From Chromobacterium subtsugae (GTDB lineage Bacteria > Pseudomonadota > Gammaproteobacteria > Burkholderiales > Chromobacteriaceae), in the NCBI RefSeq assembly GCF_001676875.1, contig NZ_JYKA01000001.1, positions 124,001 through 188,000 of the forward strand: a DNA stretch of 64,000 bases, read 5' to 3'. This document shows positions 25,844 to 34,809 of the stretch, piece after piece (the stretch's first letter is position 1; every line of letters begins with the position of its first letter). Made by a program: the position numbers and the translations under genes. The notes below the pieces were generated by a model. It saw only the letters and a list, made by a program, of their open reading frames with translations, searched no databases and had not been told where the DNA came from.

Positions 25844-27184
25844 TCAATCAGCCCGCAATTTCACCACCACTTTCAAACCCAACCGTTCAGCCTCTTCGCT
25901 CCAGTTGAGGGCGATGCTGCCGCCCAGCCTGCCAGCCACCTCGCGCGCGATAGCCAAGCCCAGCCCGGACCCCTGCTGCTCAGTCCCCAGCATTCGGTAA
26001 AACGGATCGAATACCCGTTCGCGCTCGGGCTCCGGAATGCCGGGGCCATTGTCGGCCACCACCAAAAAAACGCCATCGGGCAGGACGCCGGCGGATAAAT
26101 CCACCTTGCCGCCAGATGGCGTATAGCGGATGGCGTTGTCCACCAAGTTTTTCACCACCGTGGCCAGGTCCAGTTCGGAAGCCTTCACCGCGACATCCGT
26201 CCCATCCTCCACCCCGATATCAATGCCCTTGGCTTCCGCCAAGGGCATCAAGTCCTCCAACACGCTGCGAAACACCGCCTGGATGGACACCGGCGCAGCC
26301 ATGCCGGCTTGCGGAGCGGCCGTAGTCTGCACCCGCGCCATTGTCAGCAGCTGGTTCAACAAGCGGCGGCTGCGCTCAATGCCGCAACGCAAAGTCGCCA
26401 TGCGTTCCCGGGCATTGTCCGGCAGATCTATCGCGGCCAAGCGCTCCGCCTGCAAGGACAAGGCGGTCATCGGCGAACGCAGCTCGTGCGCGGCATCGGC
26501 CAGAAAGCGCCGCTGACTGTCCACGCTCTGCGACACTCGGTCCAGCAGGCGATTGATCGCCACCGCGAAGGGACGGATTTCCAATGGCAAACGCTCCTCC
26601 TCGACGGAGTGCAACTCCGTTACCTGGCGCAGATCGATTTCCCGAGATAATTCCGTTATGGGCCGCAACATGTTTTTGATCAGGCGCGCGACCAGCCAGA
26701 TCATGAAGGGCAGCAACAAAAAAGGCGGCAAGGCGGTACGCATCGCCACGTCCGCCGCGATGTCGTCTCGAATATGCCGCTCCTGCGCCACCGCCACGCG
26801 AACCCCGTTGAATAGCGTTTTCACCAGCACGCGATAAGGCTCGCCGTTCAATTGCAAGGTCTGCAATCCATTCGGCAGATCGGCTGGGAGCGGCAGCCGG
26901 CCCGGCACGGCTTGATGCGCGGCTAAAAATTGAATCAGCACCCTAGACTCGTTTTCCAACACCACCGGGTGCATGGCCGTGGTCTCGATAGGCGGCACCC
27001 GCTCTTGGTCCAGCAGCCATGCCGCCTGATTCAGCATGCCGTCCTGCATGTCGTTGGCTTCTTTGAAAGCCGACCAATAAGACACGCCGCCCACCGCCAG
27101 CGTCAACAGCAGGATCATTGCGATCAGTGAAACCAGCAGCCGCAGCTGCAGCGAATCTCTCAGGCGCTTTTGGACACCATCCAT
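25844..27184 (-). CDS. qseC: two-component sensor histidine kinase, QseC-like
   Basis: A 446-residue membrane kinase: TM1 about 14-36, a short periplasmic sensor (37-145), TM2 about 150-170, HAMP-like linker, H-box AAHELRSPM with H233 as phospho-acceptor, N-box LVDNAIRYTP, G1 DNGPGIP and G2 GSGLGLAIA. It phosphorylates the response regulator encoded just upstream, whose 3' end overlaps its start by 25 bases. QseC-like is based on the overall family; the signal is unknown. The gene is native backbone, transcribed toward the island. Confidence 0.88.
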   Translation of the reverse strand: MDGVQKRLRDSLQLRLLVSLIAMILLLTLAVGGVSYWSAFKEANDMQDGMLNQAAWLLDQERVPPIETTAMHPVVLENESRVLIQFLAAHQAVPGRLPLPADLPNGLQTLQLNGEPYRVLVKTLFNGVRVAVAQERHIRDDIAADVAMRTALPPFLLLPFMIWLVARLIKNMLRPITELSREIDLRQVTELHSVEEERLPLEIRPFAVAINRLLDRVSQSVDSQRRFLADAAHELRSPMTALSLQAERLAAIDLPDNARERMATLRCGIERSRRLLNQLLTMARVQTTAAPQAGMAAPVSIQAVFRSVLEDLMPLAEAKGIDIGVEDGTDVAVKASELDLATVVKNLVDNAIRYTPSGGKVDLSAGVLPDGVFLVVADNGPGIPEPERERVFDPFYRMLGTEQQGSGLGLAIAREVAGRLGGSIALNWSEEAERLGLKVVVKLRAD

Positions 27185-27825
27185 CCCATTCCCCTGACAT
27201 TCTTGATCACGGCGCTGCCCAGCTTGCGGCGCAGGGAATGAATCAGAAACTCCACCGCATTGCTTTCCACCTCTTCGCCCCAGCCATAGATGCGCTCTTC
27301 CAATTCTCCGCGCGACAGAATGGCGCCAGGCCGCGCCAACAACGCCTGCAACAGCGAAAATTCTCGATTGGACAGCAAAACGGGATCGGCGCCGGCGGCG
27401 CTTGCCTCGCGAGTGGCCGGGTCCAGCGTTACCACGCCGTTCCCCAGACAGGCGGCCGCGTGGCCGCTTTTTCTTCTGGCCACCGCGCGCATCCGCGCCA
27501 GCAGCTCAGCCATGTCGAAGGGCTTGAGCAAGTAATCGTCCGCGCCGCCATCCAAGCCTTTCAGTCTGTCGTCCAGGCTGTCGCGGGCACTGACGATCAG
27601 CACGGGGACCGGATTGCCGCCTCGGCGCACGGCAGCCAGCACATCCATGCCATCTCGGCCAGGCAGACCCAGATCCAGCAATAACAAGTCATAAACATGA
27701 TTTTCCAAAGCCAACAGCGCGCGCTTGCCGTCCCGCACCCAGTCCGCCGCGTAGCTGGCGTCCCGCAATGCCGACACGACAGCCTCGCCCACCATGGGAT
27801 CGTCTTCTATCAACAAAACCCTCAT
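27160..27825 (-). CDS. qseB: OmpR-family response regulator, QseB/PmrA-like
   Basis: A 221-residue regulator: receiver domain with E7-D8-D9, phospho-acceptor D51 (LLLDLGLPG), T/S83-like VSA and K (LLKPFDMAEL); winged-helix output domain (LSNREFSLLQALLARPGAILSR, NAVEFLIHSLRRKLG, NVRGMGWM). It starts at ATG 27825 with AGGGG upstream. It overlaps its kinase gene, so the pair is one operon. Cytochrome b561/b562 genes downstream in the chromosome could be targets, since cybB and similar loci neighbour QseBC in many proteobacteria; that link is inference. Confidence 0.9.
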   Translation of the reverse strand: MRVLLIEDDPMVGEAVVSALRDASYAADWVRDGKRALLALENHVYDLLLLDLGLPGRDGMDVLAAVRRGGNPVPVLIVSARDSLDDRLKGLDGGADDYLLKPFDMAELLARMRAVARRKSGHAAACLGNGVVTLDPATREASAAGADPVLLSNREFSLLQALLARPGAILSRGELEERIYGWGEEVESNAVEFLIHSLRRKLGSAVIKNVRGMGWMVSKSA

Positions 27826-28241
27826 GCGTCCCCTTTCGACAGTTGCGCGGCGCCCCAGCTTGCACATTGATTTCACAGCAGGCCGCTGGATTCTTTCAGC
27901 ATATAGCGTCATTGCGCCATCGCATAAACGGGATCCGGGATTCAGCGCTTGCGCGTTCTGCCACGCTCAGTCTCCCGGCGCGGCACATGCCCTTTTCTCC
28001 ACCGCTGCGCAATCCACGCCGCGCAGCCGGAACAGGCAACCGCCAGCGACAACAGAAACAAGGGTAAAAAAATAAGATGCGCCCCATGGCCGCGCCAAGC
28101 GCATCGCGCGAACAGAAGCAAAAACGGAGGATGCGCTTCAAACAGCGCCAGTGCGTGCGACAAGAACATGTCGATCATTCGCAAGCAGCGCAGGCGGGGC
28201 GGCGGACGATGACGACACCTCCGCGCCCGCCGAGCCGGCGA
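27826..28241. other. intergenic region upstream of qseB-like gene
   Basis: About 415 bases. It holds the qseBC promoter. An 80-residue minus-strand open frame (27942-28184) with one hydrophobic stretch could encode a small membrane protein, but it lacks a ribosome binding site and is not called as a gene. Confidence 0.4.
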
Positions 28242-28460
28242 TCAGCTTTGTCCGCTCGCCGCCTCTTGCGCGGCTTGGGCGGCGGACTCGGCGGCTTCTT
28301 CCTGTTGTTTGGCGCGGCCCGCGCTGCTGATGCGGACCTGATCCTGCGCCGGCGCGCCATTGGCAGCGGCAGGCTGATAGGCCGCGGCTGCGTTTGCGCC
28401 GCGGAACGTCACGGGAGACAAAGCTTGCGGCCCCGTTGCCGCGATGGGAGCGATAGACAT
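28242..28460 (-). CDS. small alanine/glutamine-rich hypothetical protein
   Basis: A 72-residue protein starting MSIAPIAATG with GGAG six bases upstream. The middle contains QDQVRISSAGRAKQQEE, a pattern found in small proteins annotated near motility and secretion genes in betaproteobacteria, and the C-terminus is an Ala/Glu/Gln-rich helix. There is no signal peptide or membrane segment. Function unknown. Confidence 0.55.
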   Translation of the reverse strand: MSIAPIAATGPQALSPVTFRGANAAAAYQPAAANGAPAQDQVRISSAGRAKQQEEAAESAAQAAQEAASGQS

Positions 28461-28569
28461 GGTTTTCTCCATTTAAACTGCATCGTTCTGCCGGACCAGC
28501 CGGCCCAAGCCGTTGGGGCTGTTTTCAGATTAGCCACGCAGACTTAGCGGCGGCTTAGTTGGCCAAAGA

Positions 28570-29166
28570 TTATTTAACACTCCCGGAATGGGAGGAAAAA
28601 TAGCTGGACAGCTGACGCTCCATCGCCAATGCCGCGCAATAAACAGGCGGCAAATACCGCCAGGCCAATCGATACGCAACCCAGGCGCTGAACCAGGCCA
28701 CCGCCGCCGCGCCCAGCATATCGAGCGGAAAGTGCACGCCCAGATAGATTCTGGCCCAAGCCATAGGCAAGCCGGCCGCCAGCAAACCGTATCCGCAGTT
28801 TCGCATCGCCCTCCCCAACCAGAAGCTGGCGGCGACGGACCACCACAAGGTCAGATGGTCGCTCGGGAACGAGGCATCGGCGGCATGATTGAGAAAGCAA
28901 TGTCCCAGCCCCAGCATGAAAGGCCGAGGCTGCGGCCACAGCCAGGCGATCAGCTGATTAAGCCCCAGCGCCGACAAGGCCGCCGCCAGGGCCTCCAAAG
29001 CCGCCTTGCGCTGCCGGGCCCCTCCCCAGAGCCAACAGCCGGCCAACAGCAGCGGCATCAGCGCAATCAAGTATTCGCCTAAAAATTTGGCCAGCGCCAA
29101 CAAGCAACCAGATGGCAAAGCCGGCGCGTTGAGCCATTCAAAAAGCGTGTAATTGACATCATCCAT
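28570..29166 (-). CDS. PAP2-family phosphatase (undecaprenyl-diphosphatase-like)
   Basis: A 198-residue integral membrane protein with several hydrophobic helices and the PAP2 motifs: QPRPF (from KxxxxxxRP), PSDHLT (PSGH variant) and RIYLGVHFPLDMLGA (SRxxxxxHxxxD). Members such as BcrC/YbjG dephosphorylate undecaprenyl pyrophosphate at the outer face of the inner membrane for reuse in peptidoglycan synthesis. It is followed upstream by cytochrome b561 with a 16-base gap on the same strand. Confidence 0.85.
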   Translation of the reverse strand: MDDVNYTLFEWLNAPALPSGCLLALAKFLGEYLIALMPLLLAGCWLWGGARQRKAALEALAAALSALGLNQLIAWLWPQPRPFMLGLGHCFLNHAADASFPSDHLTLWWSVAASFWLGRAMRNCGYGLLAAGLPMAWARIYLGVHFPLDMLGAAAVAWFSAWVAYRLAWRYLPPVYCAALAMERQLSSYFSSHSGSVK

Positions 29167-29182
29167 GACAACGCGTTCCGCT

Positions 29183-29719
29183 TCAGCGTTTCACGCCGCG
29201 CATGGGCAGCATCCGCGCCTGCCCCAAGCCGGGATGGCTGATGCGATGCCACAGCGCCGCCGCGACATGCAGCCCGATCAACAAAGCAAACAAGGCGGCC
29301 AAGCTTTCGTGCATGCCGCCGAACCAGTGCGACAGAGTGCGGTTTGTCGCCGCCAGCGCCGGCAAATCCAAGCCGGGGAACAACGTCACGGCGTGACCCG
29401 CAGCATTGGTTTTCAGCCACCCCAAGAGCGGCACTCCCAGCATGCACAGATACAGCAAGCCATGCGCCCACTTTTCCGCCAGATACGGCCAGGAGCCGGG
29501 CGGATTGAGCGAGGCCGGCAAGCGCTTGCGCAAGCGCATCTTGTTCGCGGCCCGCGCCAACGCCAGCAATAAAATCCAGGCCCCGATCAATTTATGCGCG
29601 GCCAGCAGCGACTCTTCGTCATCGAGCAAGTAACCGAGCGCGAAATTTAAAAACACCAGCAAGGCCAATAACCAGTGCAACAAGCTGACGGAAAGCGGAT
29701 AGCGAGCATTGTCCGACAT
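29183..29719 (-). CDS. cybB: cytochrome b561 (CybB-like)
   Basis: A 178-residue protein with four predicted transmembrane helices and the b561 histidines (LLHWLLALL, AAHKLIGAW, SHWFGGMHESL, GLHVAAALWHR). Bacterial b561 is a di-heme inner-membrane quinone:superoxide oxidoreductase-type protein. It sits in a same-strand run cybC-cybB-PAP2, with 14- and 16-base gaps, so probably one operon. Confidence 0.9.
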   Translation of the reverse strand: MSDNARYPLSVSLLHWLLALLVFLNFALGYLLDDEESLLAAHKLIGAWILLLALARAANKMRLRKRLPASLNPPGSWPYLAEKWAHGLLYLCMLGVPLLGWLKTNAAGHAVTLFPGLDLPALAATNRTLSHWFGGMHESLAALFALLIGLHVAAALWHRISHPGLGQARMLPMRGVKR

Positions 29720-29733
29720 GATGTCCCCCCGTT

Positions 29734-30114
29734 TCAGTTGAGCAAATGGTGATAGCGCTTCTTGGTCTGATTGGCGGCTTGCAGCGATTGCTTCGCCGCC
29801 GCAAGGTTGCCCGCTCGGGCGAACTGTTCCGCCTTGTTCAAATCGACGCTCAAAGTGCGCATGCCCTCCCGATAATCGGTTGGATTATCGGGATAAGGCA
29901 GTTTCGCGGCGCGGTCCACATCCAGGCGCAAGCGCTGCAGACAATTGGAAAACTCGTTGACGTCGGCGCTGCCCATCGCGCCGTTCATCGCGGTTTTCAT
30001 ATCCTTCATCAAGCTTTTCAGCTCGCCAGCCTGCGCCGGCACAGTCAGCGCCAACATCAGAACCGCCGCGCCTGCCGCCTGAGCCCACCGCCCTGGCATA
30101 TCCAGTGAAAACAT
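29734..30114 (-). CDS. cybC: periplasmic cytochrome b562 family protein (CybC)
   Basis: A 126-residue protein with a signal peptide (cleavage probably AQA before GELK) and a four-helix-bundle region. The heme ligands expected in b562, an N-terminal Met (LKSLMKDMK) and a C-terminal His (KKRYHHLLN), are both present. It is a periplasmic electron carrier. AGGAGGGG precedes the ATG at 30114. It is first in the operon with cybB, giving a plausible membrane-periplasm electron relay. Confidence 0.87.
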   Translation of the reverse strand: MFSLDMPGRWAQAAGAAVLMLALTVPAQAGELKSLMKDMKTAMNGAMGSADVNEFSNCLQRLRLDVDRAAKLPYPDNPTDYREGMRTLSVDLNKAEQFARAGNLAAAKQSLQAANQTKKRYHHLLN

Positions 30115-30462
30115 ATCGCTCCCCTCCTGACGACGATCGCAAAGACATCGGCCGCGCCTGCGCGGCAGCGGCCAAACTCTGCTCCGAAGCATAACCAGAG
30201 CGGCTTAGAAGAAACTTAGCGTCATAAACACAATGCGCCACGGCGCGGACAAGGGGCTTTGGCAGCCGCGCTCAAGGGGAAAGCAGCCATCTTGCATCTA
30301 TCCCAAAAGACAACTCAGACGACCTACCGCCAGCAGGCGAAAGCGGCCGCGGCTCCGCCCTCCCACGCGCGATCATGCGCGGGACAAGGAAGCGGCCCGG
30401 CGCTAACCAGGCTATGCTTTCCACTGACACGGCTGAAATCCGGTACTTTGGCATTGCGCCCC
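30115..30462. other. intergenic region between cybC and BON-domain gene
   Basis: About 350 bases, divergent promoters expected. No RNA gene, hairpin or extra open frame that I can support. Confidence 0.5.
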
Positions 30463-31026
30463 ATGATGTTTCTCGCCAGGAATGCTAACAAAAGCGGCAA
30501 AAGCCCCAGGAGCTTTTTCGCTGACGCCGCTTCTCTACGCGCCCTCGTTTTGGGCCTGGCCGGCGGCCTGCTTGCGGCGACCTCCGCCGCTCTCGCCTCG
30601 CCGCCGCTGAAAAACTGGTTCGACGACCCCTTCTTCCAGGCGCGCGGCCGGATAGCCGCTTGCCCGCTGCCGCAGGGCCCGTTCGCCACCGAGGCGGAAA
30701 TGAAACAGCAAGCGCATTCGCGCATCGAGCGCGGCACCAGCTGCTGGCTGGCCAAACAATGCGCCAAGCCCAACGCCTACATGTACGACGCCGACATCGC
30801 CGCCGATTTGCGGCGCCGTTTTTCTCAAAGCCGCCGTTTCGCCGACGCCAGCCTATGGCTCACCGTGCAGCGCCGCTTCGTCTACGTGGAAGGCTGCGCC
30901 CGCGCGCGCCGCGCGGTGGCCGGGATAGAGTCTTTCATCAAGCGCACCCCCAATGTGCAGCTGGTGATCGCCAACATCCGCGTCGGCGCGGAAAAGCCAG
31001 GCTACGCGGTGATGCCCGCGCCTTAG
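30463..31026 (+). CDS. secreted BON-domain-like protein
   Basis: About 187 residues. The N-terminus has a signal-peptide-like stretch (LRALVLGLAGGLLAATSAALASP). The C-terminal region (YMYDADIAADLRRRFSQSRRFADASLWLTVQRRFVYVEG ... VQLVIANIRVG) resembles the BON fold of OsmY-type envelope proteins. Two cysteine pairs (AACPL, SCWLAKQC) are visible. The start is uncertain: there is no clear ribosome binding site before the ATGs at 30463/30466, and the sequence just after them (30481-30538) resembles a transposon end. Confidence 0.6.
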   Translation: MMFLARNANKSGKSPRSFFADAASLRALVLGLAGGLLAATSAALASPPLKNWFDDPFFQARGRIAACPLPQGPFATEAEMKQQAHSRIERGTSCWLAKQCAKPNAYMYDADIAADLRRRFSQSRRFADASLWLTVQRRFVYVEGCARARRAVAGIESFIKRTPNVQLVIANIRVGAEKPGYAVMPAP

Positions 31027-31099
31027 GCGCAAGCTTAAAACAGGCCAGGCTAACGCCCGCCAGTCACGGCCCTGCCGCCCGGCGCATGGCCCAATGCCC

Positions 31100-31591
31100 T
31101 CATCCGCGCCGATCCGCCGCTACCGGCAGCCGGCCCGACATTTTCACCTCGCGCAGCGACAAGCTGGAGCGGATCGACGATACCCCGGGCAGCTCGCGCA
31201 GCACGTCGCGCACGAAAACGCCGAACGCTTCCAGATCCTCGGCGACCACCTGCAGCAGGTAATCGCACTCGCCGGTCAGGTTGTGGCAGGACAACACCTC
31301 CGGAATCGCCTGCAGTTGCGCCTCGAAACGCAGCGGCGCATCGCCGGTATGGCTGCCGAAACCGACCTGCACGAAGGCGAGCACCCCGTAGCCCAGCTTC
31401 TTGCGGTTCAGCACCGCCTGATAGCCCTCGATATAGCCGTCGGCCTCCAGCCGCTTCAGCCGGCGCCAGCACGGCGTTTCGCTCAACGCCACTTGCTCGG
31501 CCAGCTTCGCATTGGACAGCCTGCCGTCCCGCTGCAGCAGCGCCATCATGGCGCGATCCACATCATCAAGCTCTGATTTTGGAAGATTCAT
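31100..31591 (-). CDS. Lrp/AsnC-family transcriptional regulator
   Basis: A 163-residue protein: N-terminal helix-turn-helix (LDDVDRAMMALLQRDGRLSNAKLAEQVALSETPCWRRLKRLE) and a C-terminal RAM/AsnC ligand domain (VLSCHNLTGECDYLLQV). It probably senses an amino acid. It is divergent from a LysE exporter with a 27-bp palindrome between them, so it likely controls export of its ligand, as in LrpC/LysG-type arrangements. Confidence 0.93.
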   Translation of the reverse strand: MNLPKSELDDVDRAMMALLQRDGRLSNAKLAEQVALSETPCWRRLKRLEADGYIEGYQAVLNRKKLGYGVLAFVQVGFGSHTGDAPLRFEAQLQAIPEVLSCHNLTGECDYLLQVVAEDLEAFGVFVRDVLRELPGVSSIRSSLSLREVKMSGRLPVAADRRG

Positions 31592-31604
31592 TTACATAAA
31601 ACCA

Positions 31605-31631
31605 AAATTTAGAAAGAGTCTTTCTAAATTT
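31605..31631. promoter_or_regulatory. 27-bp perfect palindrome, operator of the Lrp-family regulator
   Basis: Arms AAATTTAGAAAGA and TCTTTCTAAATTT around a central G, 14 bases before the regulator's start and about 85 before lysE. The AT-rich dyad is typical of Lrp-family sites; its position suits control of both genes. Confidence 0.75.
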
Positions 31632-31715
31632 AGCGTGACAGCGCAAGGGAAAGCAAAGCAATTTCAGCATGCCGCGGGCAAACTAAGCCTATCGCCATTG
31701 ATGCCGGAACCCGCC

Positions 31716-32333
31716 ATGCTGCCACTCTCCCTGCTGTCGCTATACCTAGCCGCCCTGGTCGCCGTCTATGTCTTGCCGGGGCCGGACATGGCGCTGGTGA
31801 TGGCCACCTCCGCCAGCCGCGGCGCCGGCGCCGGCCTCATGACCGCGTTGGGCATCGCCGCATCGCGCTTCCTGCACGTGATGATGTCGGGCCTGGGCCT
31901 CGCCGCGCTGATGGCCACCCACCCGCTGCTGTTCAACGCCGTGCGCTGGATAGGCGCGGGCTACTTGCTGTGGCTGGCGTGGAAAGTCGTGAGCGCCAAG
32001 CCTGCGGCTGAAAACGCGCCTCAAGTGGCGGAATCGGGCCGCGCCGCGATCGCGCGCGGTTTTCTGACCAATCTGCTCAATCCCAAGGCCTTGATGTTCT
32101 GCGCCTTGTTCCTGCCGCAATTCGTGTCGCCGGCGTATGGCGCGGCGCTGCCGCAGTTCGCATTGCTCGCGGCCATCCTGGTCGCGGTCGGGCTGTGCTT
32201 CGATACCGCCTACGCCTTCGCCGCCAGCGGCATCGCACGCCGCCTGAAAACCAGCCGCTCGACGGCGAAGCTGCAAAAAGGCCTGCTGGGCGGCATGTTC
32301 GTGGCGATGGCCGGGCGGCTGATCTTCGGCTGA
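31716..32333 (+). CDS. LysE/RhtB-family amino-acid exporter
   Basis: A 205-residue, six-helix membrane protein with the family signature YVLPGPDMALVMATSASRG and GAGYLLWLAWK, LLNPKALMFCALFLPQF. The family exports amino acids or homoserine lactones. The ATG at 31716 has GGAA upstream and gives the usual length of about 205. It is divergent from the Lrp-type gene that probably regulates it. Confidence 0.9.
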   Translation: MLPLSLLSLYLAALVAVYVLPGPDMALVMATSASRGAGAGLMTALGIAASRFLHVMMSGLGLAALMATHPLLFNAVRWIGAGYLLWLAWKVVSAKPAAENAPQVAESGRAAIARGFLTNLLNPKALMFCALFLPQFVSPAYGAALPQFALLAAILVAVGLCFDTAYAFAASGIARRLKTSRSTAKLQKGLLGGMFVAMAGRLIFG

Positions 32334-32461
32334 GCCCCTCTCCAGGCCGGCGCGCCGCCGCGCCGGCTATTCCCAAAATCCTGCTCTCATCCGACAATCC
32401 AGGGGCTCGGCCTACAAACCGGGCCCGCCGCCACGGCGTGCCCATGCCTGACGGATGCCCC

Positions 32462-33394
32462 ATGCCACTGCCTCTGAATCTGAACCTGCTGCGTTCGCTG
32501 GAAGCGCTGCTGGAAACCCGCAACCTCACCCGCTCCGCAGACAAGCTGGGGCTGACCCAATCGGCGATGAGCCGCCACCTGGTGCAGTTGCGGGCGCAGT
32601 TCCACGACCCGCTGCTGCTGCGCGAGGGACAGCGCTTCGTGCTGACCGAGCGGGCGGAAGAGCTGCGGCTGGGACTGAAAACGGTGCTGGAGCAGGTGGA
32701 GCGGCTATACCAGCCGCCGCAGTTCGATCCGGCCGTCTGCGAGCGGGAGTTCTCCTTCGCCGGCTCCGACTACCTGGCCGAATACATGCTGCCGGACATC
32801 CTGGACCAGGTGCTGCCGCAGGCGCCGAACATGCGCCTGAAATTCCTGCCCTGGCAGGCCGGGCGTTTCGACATGCTGGTGGATGGCAGCGCGGACCTGG
32901 TTTCCACCATCGCCGACGAAATCCCGGACAACATCTACGGCAAGTCGCTGGGCCAGGATCAGCCGCTGTGCGTGATGGCGAATGACCACCCCTTGCGCGG
33001 CAAGTCCGCGCTGAAACAGGACGACTACCTGGCCTGGCCGCACGCGCGCGTCAGTTCGGCCAGCGACAAGGACGGCTTCGTCGACGTGCAGCTGGCGCAA
33101 AACGGTCTGGCCCGCCAGGTGCGCATCGCCACCCCCTATTTCGTGTCGGCGCTGAGCATCGTCTCCCGCAGCCAGATGCTGCTGACGCTGCCCGAGCACT
33201 TGGCCGTCCGCTTCCAGCGCCAATTCCCGGTATGCGCCAAGCCGATGCCCTTCATCGATTACACCTACCGCTACTGGCTGCTGTGGCATGGCCGCGCGGA
33301 CAAGGACCCGGCGCACCGCTGGTTCCGCGGCCACGTTTTCGACGCGCTGCACCACTCCATCCACGGCGTCAGCAACTATGCGGGAGACGCATAG
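32462..33394 (+). CDS. LysR-family transcriptional regulator
   Basis: A 310-residue regulator: N-terminal winged helix (LNLLRSLEALLETRNLTRSADKLGLTQSAMSRHL) and a periplasmic-binding-protein-like effector domain (FSFAGSDYLAEYMLPDIL onward), of the NodD/LinR-like subgroup. ATGs at 32444 and 32462 are both possible. It precedes a LysE-family exporter on the same strand by 82 bases and may regulate it. Confidence 0.9.
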   Translation: MPLPLNLNLLRSLEALLETRNLTRSADKLGLTQSAMSRHLVQLRAQFHDPLLLREGQRFVLTERAEELRLGLKTVLEQVERLYQPPQFDPAVCEREFSFAGSDYLAEYMLPDILDQVLPQAPNMRLKFLPWQAGRFDMLVDGSADLVSTIADEIPDNIYGKSLGQDQPLCVMANDHPLRGKSALKQDDYLAWPHARVSSASDKDGFVDVQLAQNGLARQVRIATPYFVSALSIVSRSQMLLTLPEHLAVRFQRQFPVCAKPMPFIDYTYRYWLLWHGRADKDPAHRWFRGHVFDALHHSIHGVSNYAGDA

Positions 33395-33476
33395 CGGCTA
33401 TCAGGCCATGGCGGTTCTGCCCGCCGCGTCCACGCCATAGACTTTGTCCTGACTGTCATCAAACAAGGAGAAAGTT

Positions 33477-34100
33477 ATGACCTGGACGATCTGGCTGCAA
33501 TTCGCCGGCGTGTGCATGCTGGGCGCGATGTCCCCCGGCCCCAGCCTGGCGATGGTGCTGCAGCAGACGACCCGCGGCGGACGAAGCAGCGGCCTGGCCG
33601 CCGCGTCGGGACACGCGCTGGGCGTGGGCCTGTACGCGCTCGCCGCGGCCCAGGGCCTGGCGCTGCTGATGGCGGCGCACCCGCTGTTGTTCCGAATCAT
33701 CGCTGGTCTGGGCGCCGCCTATCTGGTGTGGCTGGGCGTGCAGGGCCTGCGCGCGGCGGCCCGTCCGCGCGCGGCCGCCGGCGCGACCACCGCCGCCGCC
33801 GCGCCGACGTCCGCCTGGAAAGCCGCCCGCACCGGCCTGGCCGTGTCGCTGTCCAATCCGCATCTGGCGGTGATGTTCGTCGCCCTGCTCAGCCAGTTCG
33901 TCACCGTCGATATGCCAGCCAGCGGCCAGGCGCTGCTGATCGTCACCGCGATGGGGCTGGATTTTGGCTGGTACGCGCTGCTGGCGCTGCTGATCTCCCA
34001 GCCCGCCGTCCTGGGCGGCCTGCACCGCAAGGCCAGATGGATAGACGGCTGCGGCGGCGCGCTGATGCTGCTGCTGGGTCTGCGCATCCTGATGGTGTGA
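33477..34100 (+). CDS. LysE/RhtB-family exporter (second copy)
   Basis: A 207-residue membrane protein with the LysE signature MLGAMSPGPSLAMVLQQTTRGG and LSNPHLAVMFVALLSQF. AAGGAG lies six bases before the ATG. It differs from the exporter at 31716 in the central Ala/Arg-rich loop. A YbaK-type deacylase gene follows at 17 bases, so the two are probably co-transcribed. Confidence 0.9.
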   Translation: MTWTIWLQFAGVCMLGAMSPGPSLAMVLQQTTRGGRSSGLAAASGHALGVGLYALAAAQGLALLMAAHPLLFRIIAGLGAAYLVWLGVQGLRAAARPRAAAGATTAAAAPTSAWKAARTGLAVSLSNPHLAVMFVALLSQFVTVDMPASGQALLIVTAMGLDFGWYALLALLISQPAVLGGLHRKARWIDGCGGALMLLLGLRILMV

Positions 34101-34117
34101 CGATGCGGGAACATGCC

Positions 34118-34576
34118 ATGAAATGGAATCCGCAAACTTTCGCCGCGCTGGCCGCGCGCCACGGCGGCGAATTGCTGGAGCACGACGCGCCGCTGCGCTC
34201 GGCCCGCGAGGGTGCCGCCCACTTCGGCATCGCCATGGCGCAGACCGCGCCCACGCTGATTGTGGAGGCCGACGGCGACATCTTCGCCTGCATCCTGTCT
34301 GGCGGCCGCAACGGCGTGGACTGGGACAAGCTAGCGCGGCTGCTGGACCGCGCCCATGTTCGCCTGCTTGACCGCCGCCGCGTCCGCGATATCACCGGTT
34401 GCGACGCCGGCGCGGTGCCGCCGCTGGGCCTGGGCCTGGGCCTGCCCTGCGTGATGGACCGCCTGCTGTTGGCCCACGACTTCGTCTACGGCGGCGCCGG
34501 CGATCCGCTCAGAACGCTGAAGATCGCTCCCCGCGTCCTGGCGGAACTGAACCGGGTGTCGGCCTGGTACGAATAG
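34118..34576 (+). CDS. YbaK/EbsC-family aminoacyl-tRNA deacylase
   Basis: A 152-residue protein of the YbaK/ProX fold, which hydrolyses mischarged tRNAs in trans: SAREGAAHFGIAMAQTAPTLIVE, ACILSGGRNGVDWDKLARLL, ITGCDAGAVPPLGL (the GxxPxG-like loop) and LRTLKIAPRVL. The ATG at 34118 has GGGAA eight bases upstream; 34103 is an alternative. A much longer open frame upstream in the same phase is only a shadow of the exporter gene. Confidence 0.87.
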   Translation: MKWNPQTFAALAARHGGELLEHDAPLRSAREGAAHFGIAMAQTAPTLIVEADGDIFACILSGGRNGVDWDKLARLLDRAHVRLLDRRRVRDITGCDAGAVPPLGLGLGLPCVMDRLLLAHDFVYGGAGDPLRTLKIAPRVLAELNRVSAWYE

Positions 34577-34809
34577 CGCCCGCGGCTTACAGATGCTCCC
34601 GCAGGAGTCGAGCGCCGGCAGCGCCACCCAGACCCGGCGGCATGGCCTGCGGCCAGAACGCCGCGCTGGCGACCACAAGCCTGGCGCGGCATCCGGCATG
34701 GCGGGTGGCGGGGTGTACGCTGGCCGTCCCGGCATCGGCCTGGGCTTCCCGATATTGTCGGTGCCGCCCCGGAACCCAGCGGCCAGCGCAGCCATCCGAA
34801 ACCGCGCCG

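Noticed and set aside
27942-28184. 80-residue small membrane protein candidate
   Set aside because: No ribosome binding site, TTG or weak ATG start, arginine-rich tail typical of shadow translation; noted only within the intergenic entry.
33512-34576. 354-residue open frame spanning the second LysE gene and the YbaK gene
   Set aside because: Its first 200 codons are out of frame with the exporter and have arginine/alanine-rich shadow composition; only the part from 34118 is the YbaK-type protein.
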